DNA of 10,644 bases from contig CAJMOL010000031.1 in NCBI GenBank assembly GCA_905215095.1, positions 1 to 10,644 of the forward strand, given 5' to 3'. This DNA is from an uncultured bacterium (lineage in GTDB: Bacteria; Actinomycetota; Coriobacteriia; Coriobacteriales; Coriobacteriaceae). Position numbers and translations under genes: made by a program. Below are positions 6,039 through 10,644 of the stretch, in pieces; position 1 is the stretch's first letter; every line of letters begins with the position of its first letter. The notes beneath the pieces are model-generated. The model did not search any database. It worked only from the letters and a program-made list of their open reading frames with translations, and was not told the origin of the DNA.

Positions 6039-8114
6039 ATGGGTGCTCCCAAGACCGGTAACGTAAGGAACGTGGTGCTCGTAGGCCAAGGCGGGGTGGG
6101 CAAGACTTCACTCGCCGAGGCCATGCTCCACCTTTCCGGCAAGACCGCCCGCCTGGGCGGCCACGACGGCACCAAGCCCACGCTCGACTATGACCCCGAA
6201 GAGGTCAAGCGTGCGTTTTCCATCTCGACGACCATTGCGCCGATCGACTGGAAGGGCGCGCGCATCAATGTGCTCGATGCCCCGTGCTACCCCGATTTTA
6301 TCGGCGACGCCTTTGCCGCGATGAGCGTTTGCGAGACGGCTCTGTTTGTGGTCGATGCCGAGGCCGGCCCGCAGCCTACGACGGTTAAGCTCTGGTATGC
6401 CGCCGAGGACCTGCGCCTGGCGCGTGCGGTGTTCGTAAACCGCCTGTCGCGCTCCGAGGCCAGCTTTGCGACCACGATGGACCTGCTGCAAGAGCGCTTT
6501 GGCACGCGCCTGGGCGCCGTGACCCTTCCCTGGGGCGAGGGCGAGGACTTTGATGGCATCATCGACCTGGTGCGCATGAAGGCGCGCCATTGCAACGGCA
6601 CCGAAGCCGTTGAGTCGGAGATTCCCGAGGAGTATCGTGCCCAGGCCGAGGAGGCCCATGACCATCTGTGCGAGCTGGTGGCCGAGGCTGACGACGAGCT
6701 GATGATGAAGTACTTGGAAGGCGAGGAGACGCTGACGCAGGAGGAGCTTGAAGGCCTGCTGTCGAAGGCGATTGCCGAGCGCATCTTTGTGCCGGTCTTT
6801 GCGGGCGATTGCATTAAGGAGCAGGGCGTCAACTCGCTGATGGATGACATCGCGACGTACTTCCCGGCGCCGACGGACTACGGCGAGATGCCGCTCATCG
6901 ACGGCGATTCGCTCAAGATCTCGAGTGACGATGACCGCCCGGTGGCGTTTGTGTTTAAGACCCTGGCCGATCCGCAGCAGGGTCGCATCAGCTTTATCAA
7001 GGTGCTGACGGGCACGCTTGAGCCGGGCCTTGAGCTGATCAACGCGCGTACCCGCAAGAGCGATCGTCTGGCTCACCTGTATGTGATGTGCGGCCGCGAC
7101 ATGACCGAGGTCGGTCACGCCTATGCCGGTGACATCATCGTGGTGCCCAAGCTGGCTGCCGAGACGGGCGATACGCTCTCCATTACCGGTAAGGTCGAGG
7201 CTGCGGCGTTTAAGTTCCCCAACTCTCAGTACCGCATCGCCATCGAGGCCGAGAATCGCGGGGACGAAGAGAAGCTCTACACGTTTATCGAGAAGGCCTG
7301 CAAGGCCGATCCGACTATGAGCATCGACCGCGACGAGGAGACGGGCCAGACTATCATCTCCGCCGTGGGTGAGGCGCAGGTTTCGGTGCTGCTCAACCGT
7401 CTGGAGGACCGCACCAAGGTCGCTGCCAAGAGCGTGCCGATCCGCATCCCGTATCGCGAGACCATCCGCCGCACGGCAAGCGCCCAGGGCCGCCACAAGA
7501 AGCAGACCGGTGGTGCCGGTCAGTATGGCGACTGCTGGCTGCGCGTTGAGCCGCTTATTGGGCCCGACGGCACGAGCGACGGCTACGAGTTTGTGGATGA
7601 GGTCGTGGGCGGCCGCATTCCGCGCTCGCTGATCCCCGCCGTGGACAAGGGTGTCCAGGAGACCATGAAGGACGGCATCATTGCCGGCTACCCGCTCACG
7701 GGCATTCGCGTGGCTGTGTACGACGGCTCGTATCACAGCGTCGACTCCAACGAGATGGCGTTCCGCGCGGCGGCTCGCATCGGCCTGCGCAAGGCATGCG
7801 CCGATGCCGACCCGGTGGTGCTGGAGCCCATCGAGGAAATCACGGTGACTATTCCCGAGAGCTACGCCGGCGCCGTGATGGGTGACATCTCGGCATCGCG
7901 CGGTCGCGTGACGGGCATGGAGACCGATGAACGCGGCGACACCGTGGTCATCGCCCAGGCACCTCTCGCCGAGCTGACGGATTACTCGACGCGCCTGCGC
8001 TCTATCACGCGCGGCACGGGCGACTTTACCATGAAGCCCGCAGGCTATGAGCAGGTGCCTTATGACGTTCAGGCCAAGCTGGTCGAGCGCTATGAGGAGG
8101 GTCGCGCCAAGTAG
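6039..8114 (+). CDS. Elongation factor G-like protein (EF-G paralogue)
   Basis: The ATG at 6039 has AAGGAGG (6027-6033) five bases upstream, giving 691 residues, the length of EF-G. All five domains are visible: G domain (about 9-285), domain II (298-384), III (394-470), IV (471-590, with KQTGGAGQYGD and GSYHSVDSNEMAF) and V (595-680). P-loop GQGGVGKTS (16-24) is sound. G3 is DAPCYPDF (80-87), with Cys for Gly and Tyr for the catalytic His of DTPGHVDF, and G4 is NRLS (134-137) instead of NKxD. Actinobacterial EF-G-like proteins such as mycobacterial FusA2 also have Tyr in G3. The protein probably binds the ribosome; whether it hydrolyses GTP or supports translocation is unclear. It is unlikely to be the only EF-G of the cell. 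The gene stands alone between terminators. Confidence 0.92.
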   Translation: MGAPKTGNVRNVVLVGQGGVGKTSLAEAMLHLSGKTARLGGHDGTKPTLDYDPEEVKRAFSISTTIAPIDWKGARINVLDAPCYPDFIGDAFAAMSVCETALFVVDAEAGPQPTTVKLWYAAEDLRLARAVFVNRLSRSEASFATTMDLLQERFGTRLGAVTLPWGEGEDFDGIIDLVRMKARHCNGTEAVESEIPEEYRAQAEEAHDHLCELVAEADDELMMKYLEGEETLTQEELEGLLSKAIAERIFVPVFAGDCIKEQGVNSLMDDIATYFPAPTDYGEMPLIDGDSLKISSDDDRPVAFVFKTLADPQQGRISFIKVLTGTLEPGLELINARTRKSDRLAHLYVMCGRDMTEVGHAYAGDIIVVPKLAAETGDTLSITGKVEAAAFKFPNSQYRIAIEAENRGDEEKLYTFIEKACKADPTMSIDRDEETGQTIISAVGEAQVSVLLNRLEDRTKVAAKSVPIRIPYRETIRRTASAQGRHKKQTGGAGQYGDCWLRVEPLIGPDGTSDGYEFVDEVVGGRIPRSLIPAVDKGVQETMKDGIIAGYPLTGIRVAVYDGSYHSVDSNEMAFRAAARIGLRKACADADPVVLEPIEEITVTIPESYAGAVMGDISASRGRVTGMETDERGDTVVIAQAPLAELTDYSTRLRSITRGTGDFTMKPAGYEQVPYDVQAKLVERYEEGRAK

Positions 8115-8148
8115 CGTGTGGCGTTGCCTGCAACATATATGCCGATGC

Positions 8149-8184
8149 AAGGACCGCTCTGGGTAACCCAGGGCGGTCCTTTTT
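8149..8184. terminator. Strong bidirectional terminator
   Basis: A 15-bp stem, AAGGACCGCTCTGGG (8149-8163) against CCCAGGGCGGTCCTT (8167-8181), with one G-U pair and a TAA loop, followed by T's to 8184. It lies 34 bases after the EF-G-like stop; the convergent nuclease gene ends at 8244, so it may serve both. Confidence 0.92.
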
Positions 8185-8243
8185 GATCCCTGGGGGACGG
8201 AGGAAAACAGATCATCTTTGGGTTACGGGTGGCGCGGTCGGCA

Positions 8244-9227
8244 CTAGTCTCCGGATGCCTGGTTGCGACCGGTGGCGTAGTCGATCTGCACGTGCGGCTG
8301 CAGGTTGTAGCAGTACACGTGGAAGCAGAGGGCCTTGCCGTGGTCCTCGACCGATTGCGCCTCAAGGCGCACACCGCGGCAGACAAGTTCCTCTTCGTTA
8401 TACATGGGCGTGACGCGGTAGAGCACATGGTTGCCCGTGTCGCGGATGTAGCCGAGAATCTGCTCCTCAAACGGCAGCATGCCCGTTTCGTTGAGATAGC
8501 GCGTGCCGGTGAGGAGATTTTTGCGGTTGGCGTTTTCGCCGCAGAGCGACCAGGCGATAAGGTGGCAGCGGTTGTAGAGGCTCTGGCCTGGAATAAAGTC
8601 GTAGCGCTGCTGATGCCAACCGGCAGGGTGGATGCGCGAGATATCGCCGCGCTTGCCCTGGCCGAGCGATTCGGGGCCAACGCAGGCGAGTGCCTTGCGG
8701 GTGCGGCCCAGGCTATCGAGCTTGGAGAATTTCTTAAAGCAGCCCTCTTCGGTGGCGCGATCGTATTCATCGAGCGTGAACGACGGCATGCCCAACGGGT
8801 GCGTGCTGTCGGCGCGAAGGGCAACGTAGGGGTTGCCGGCGTAGTCGGGAATGCTGCTGAGATAAACACCGCGGGCGCGGTTGAGGTCAGGGTTTTCGAC
8901 TTCGTTGATGGGGGTGGCGGCGCTTTCCGCGGAGGCAGCGTCACCGGCGTCGGTTGCGACGGATTCAGAGCCATCGCCAGAGTCTTGGCTATTTTGAGAG
9001 TCCGGGGAGCTCGCTGTTCCCGATTCGAGCCGGGCGACCAAGTCCGCCTCGTCGTCGGTGCGGCTGGGACTCTCGTTTTGCTTCTCGGCCAGAGCTGCCG
9101 CCTGCTCATCGCTTTGCGGCGACAACAACTTGGGCGCTCCGTCGAGCGATCCCGTAAACAGCGCAAACCCCAGCACCACGGCGGTGCCGATGGAAAGTAC
9201 TTGCTTGTAGGTGGACTTGCGCGACAT
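8244..9227 (-). CDS. DNA/RNA non-specific endonuclease, EndA-like, exported or membrane-anchored
   Basis: A 327-residue protein. Residues 1-26 (MSRKSTYKQV then a hydrophobic stretch) form a signal peptide or membrane anchor. Residues 36-112 are Ser/Asp/Glu/Ala-rich and probably a flexible spacer. The nuclease domain (about 118-315) contains YNRCHLIAWSLCGENANRKN and LLTGTRYLNETGM, the core of the beta-beta-alpha metal nucleases related to streptococcal EndA. H222 is the expected catalytic histidine, and asparagines in 232-246 supply the Mg site. NRCH replaces the DRGH of the wider family; (N/D)R(S/G)H variants are usual in this branch. It likely degrades extracellular DNA for nutrients or uptake; which is unknown. 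AGGAG (9233-9237) is five bases before the ATG. No competence genes are in view. Confidence 0.9.
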   Translation of the reverse strand: MSRKSTYKQVLSIGTAVVLGFALFTGSLDGAPKLLSPQSDEQAAALAEKQNESPSRTDDEADLVARLESGTASSPDSQNSQDSGDGSESVATDAGDAASAESAATPINEVENPDLNRARGVYLSSIPDYAGNPYVALRADSTHPLGMPSFTLDEYDRATEEGCFKKFSKLDSLGRTRKALACVGPESLGQGKRGDISRIHPAGWHQQRYDFIPGQSLYNRCHLIAWSLCGENANRKNLLTGTRYLNETGMLPFEEQILGYIRDTGNHVLYRVTPMYNEEELVCRGVRLEAQSVEDHGKALCFHVYCYNLQPHVQIDYATGRNQASGD

Positions 9228-9230
9228 TGA

Positions 9231-9275
9231 GGCTCCTGGATGGACGGTTGGGAATCTACCAGTCTAGCAGGAGCC
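9231..9275 (-). promoter_or_regulatory. Inverted repeat that includes the nuclease ribosome-binding site
   Basis: GGCTCCTG (9231-9238) and CAGGAGCC (9268-9275) are perfect 8-bp complements separated by 29 bases. In a minus-strand transcript the second arm contains the AGGAG of the nuclease gene, so the stem could hide the ribosome site. This applies only if transcription starts beyond 9275; TAGACT and TAGATT in the loop are possible -10 boxes that would remove the upstream arm. Confidence 0.45.
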
Positions 9276-9312
9276 GGCAGGGGCCGTTCTGTCGAACAAA
9301 TACTTAAGATTT

Positions 9313-9341
9313 GAGACAAACGCTACTGATTCATTTGTCCC
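9313..9341 (-). terminator. Weak hairpin after the LacI-family remnant
   Basis: On the minus strand GGGACAAA and TTTGTCTC form 8 bp with one G-U pair and a 13-base loop, starting six bases after the stop codon. The G-U pair exists only in the minus-strand RNA. No clear T-run follows, so its function as a terminator is tentative. Confidence 0.3.
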
Positions 9342-9346
9342 GCGGT

Positions 9347-10279
9347 CTAGATCGAGGTGGAGTCGAGCCAGTTGAGCTTGCACTCGAGAATGCGCTGCTC
9401 GCCGGGTTCGCTGCTTCCGTCAAGTAGGGCGAGCAGCATCTCGGCTGCTTCGCGACCTTCTTGGTCGACGGGCTCGATGATGGTGGAGACGGTCGGTGTG
9501 GTGAGATTAGTCCAGTCTTCGCAGTTGAGTCCCAAAAGGCCGATTTGCTGCGGAAGCAGATGGGCCATTGGCTGGAGGGCCTTGTAGACACGGGGAAGTG
9601 CCCACTGATTTTGCACGAAGATAAGGGTTCGCTTGGCGGGATTGAACTTGAATTTAAAGTATTCGGTGAGCTCGTTGATTGACGGCTTGTTGTGATCGAT
9701 GGGAATCGCTTTGTAGAGCTGCCCGTTCGCTGCCAGCGCCTCGGCATACCCCTGAAAACGCTCCATGCGGGTGCGCATTTCGGTCATGTTGGCGGCAATG
9801 GAAAAGAAATCTTCGTAGCCGGCGTCGAGGAGTGCCTGTGTGGCGTTGTACACGCCGTCGTAAAGGTTGGTTTTGATCCAGCTGGTACCTGGGCTATAGA
9901 TGGCCGCATCGAAAAAGACGACCGGCTTGCCGGCGCGTCTAATGCGGTCATGCACGGCTTTGAAGTTTGCCGTGGGCTGGATGATAAAGCCATCGACGCC
10001 CAGCGAGAGCATCTTGTCGACGTACATGAGCTCGGTCTCGGGGTTAAAGTTGCTCGTGCAAACGACCGTCTGGTAGCCCGCGGGGAGCATGACCTGCTCC
10101 ATGCCATTGAGAACGAGCCCCGCCCATTTGTTGGTGTTATCCAAAATGATGATGGCAATGACGTGGGTTTGCTTGCCGGTGAGCGTCTGCGCTTGGGCGT
10201 TGGGAACGTATCCGAGTTCCTTAATGACGCGCGCGATTTTGTGGCTCTTCGGTGGTTTCTGTGGGAGAGATTCCGGCAT
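9347..10279 (-). pseudogene. LacI-family transcriptional regulator, 5' end removed by IS insertion
   Basis: The surviving frame is 310 codons. K14-IARVIKELGYVPNAQAQTL corresponds to the end of a LacI-type helix-turn-helix head plus the hinge helix. From about residue 39 (HVIAIIILDNTN) to the end is a periplasmic-binding-protein-like effector domain, with VDGFIIQPT and the family-typical end TTPTVSTIIEPVDQEGREAAEMLL. The first about 20 residues of the DNA-binding head (the V-A-x-x-A-G-V-S-x-x-T-V-S part) are absent. Native sequence appears to end at 10242: the ISL3 end starts at 10243, so residues 1-12 (MPESLPQKPPKS) are read from IS sequence. The ATG at 10279 has no good ribosome site. The product, if made, could bind effector but not an operator. 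The target genes and effector are unknown. Confidence 0.85.
10235..10242. repeat. Predicted target-site copy flanking the IS
   Basis: ISL3-family elements duplicate 8 bp on insertion. The 8 bases outside the proposed left end are GATTTTGT, an AT-rich target within the regulator gene. The partner copy would lie beyond the window, so this is a prediction. Confidence 0.4.
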
Positions 10280-10317
10280 AGGCCCAGCTCAGCGGGCGAA
10301 AACAACGATCTGGAACT

Positions 10318-10343
10318 GAAACGGCCCCGGGAGGGGCCGTTTC
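10318..10343. terminator. Hairpin inside the IS left end
   Basis: A perfect 11-bp stem, GAAACGGCCCC (10318-10328) against GGGGCCGTTTC (10333-10343), with loop GGGA. In IS elements such a stem between terminus and transposase commonly blocks read-through from the host; the T-run is only within the stem (TTTC), so strength is uncertain. Confidence 0.55.
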
Positions 10344-10400
10344 CGCGTCATCCGCCTATGATTGCTAAGCCAAATTCAGACAACCGAAGAGGTGTGACGC

Positions 10401-10644
10401 ATGAAGAGTCTACTACTTCTCGCCCTCGGTCTGGCCCGCACGGTCGTCCTGGGCGCGCGCATCGAGGCCGAGCGCATCGTCGTGAGCGTCCGGCCCTACA
10501 AGCGCGAGCAGCGCCGCTGCCCCGTATGCGGCAGGGCCTGCGACTTCTACGACATGGCGAACCGCGGGGCCCCCAGGCTGTGGAGGGCGATGGACCTGGC
10601 GCGCTCGGCCTGCTACCTGGAGTACGCGCCCTGCAGGGTGCGCT
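10401..10644 (+). CDS. ISL3-family transposase, N-terminal part (3' end outside window)
   Basis: ATG at 10401 with GAAGAGGT (10386-10393) seven bases upstream opens a frame that stays open to the window edge: 81 complete codons. The protein begins MKSLLLLALGLARTVVLGAR. It contains the ISL3 N-terminal zinc-ribbon pattern: C40-P-V-C43-G, then RLWRAMDLARSACYLEYAPC with C78, after which a second CP pair would be expected just beyond the window. RLWR-DL and YLEY-PCRVR are typical of this family. The domain binds the IS ends; the DDE catalytic core is not in view, so integrity cannot be judged. Codon use is very GC-rich compared with the AT-rich target site next to it. Confidence 0.85.
   Translation, partial: MKSLLLLALGLARTVVLGARIEAERIVVSVRPYKREQRRCPVCGRACDFYDMANRGAPRLWRAMDLARSACYLEYAPCRVR

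Larger units (their letters stand above)
10243..10644 (+). mobile_element. ISL3-family insertion sequence, left end (right end outside window)
   Basis: The proposed left terminus starts GGCTCTTCGGTGG, matching the GGCTCTTC beginning common to ISL3-family inverted repeats. It falls exactly where LacI-family homology of the disrupted gene ends. About 158 bases of end region, including a strong hairpin, precede the transposase start at 10401. The transposase is transcribed rightward, opposite to the regulator. Without the right end the repeat length and the exact boundary cannot be confirmed. Confidence 0.78.

Noticed and set aside
6039..8114. Tetracycline-resistance ribosomal protection protein (TetM-like).
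   Set aside because: The length (691 residues), domain IV motifs and actinobacterial EF-G-like features fit an EF-G paralogue; the non-canonical G motifs are not those of TetM-type proteins, which keep the GTPase signatures.
6108..8150. A 680-codon open frame on the minus strand opposite the EF-G-like gene.
   Set aside because: It is a shadow of a GC-rich coding gene on the other strand, has no recognisable domains, and runs through the terminator hairpin.
8229..9230. A 333-codon plus-strand frame opposite the nuclease gene.
   Set aside because: The minus-strand frame has a signal peptide, nuclease motif and AGGAG ribosome site; the plus-strand one has none of these.
10279..10305. Alternative frame with AELGLCRN resembling a LacI helix-turn-helix, implying a simple frameshift.
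   Set aside because: The similarity is short, and the sequence lies inside the proposed IS end starting at 10243, so it is not native regulator sequence.

Overview
The window reads as chromosomal DNA of a high-GC, Gram-positive gut actinobacterium of the class Coriobacteriia, most like Collinsella. This rests on the base composition and codon use, strong GGAGG-type ribosome sites, an actinobacterial-style EF-G-like protein, and a twin-arginine lipoprotein signal on an amino-acid binding protein. It is recognition from memory, not a database result.

Layout, left to right. The 3' end of a PLP-dependent class I aminotransferase (1-488, +) ends at a hairpin. It is followed by a YcdX-type PHP-domain metallophosphoesterase (654-1475, +). 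A strong shared hairpin separates this from a convergent 23S rRNA uracil-5-methyltransferase of the RlmD type (1542-2990, -). A divergent intergenic region of 341 bases carries a perfect 36-bp inverted repeat with a second hairpin nested in its spacer. To its right is a complete polar amino-acid ABC importer operon: a Tat-exported lipoprotein binding protein (3332-4192), a permease (4331-4984) and an ATPase (4977-5741), closed by a terminator. A possibly structured leader precedes an EF-G-like translational GTPase paralogue (6039-8114, +), which ends at a very strong bidirectional terminator. On the minus strand follow a secreted or membrane-anchored EndA-like DNA/RNA non-specific endonuclease (8244-9227) and the remains of a LacI-family regulator (9347-10279). 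The right edge is the left end of an ISL3-family insertion sequence (10243 onward) with the start of its transposase (10401 onward).

The three importer genes work together: lipoprotein capture of an amino acid, membrane passage through a permease dimer, and ATP hydrolysis by the GlnQ/HisP-like subunit. The gap between the binding-protein and permease genes holds an imperfect stem-loop of the kind that can set unequal gene dosage. The other genes are housekeeping or singletons with their own terminators.

The most notable points are: (1) the ISL3 element has cut off the DNA-binding head of the LacI regulator, and the first about 12 codons of the surviving frame are IS sequence; (2) the long perfect inverted repeat lies between two divergent promoters; (3) the EF-G-like protein has non-canonical G3 (DAPCYPDF) and G4 (NRLS) motifs; (4) the RlmD-like enzyme has a lysine/serine-rich tail where a TRAM domain would be expected. 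I did not find convincing evidence of a wholly new multi-gene system. No tRNA, rRNA or CRISPR array was seen.
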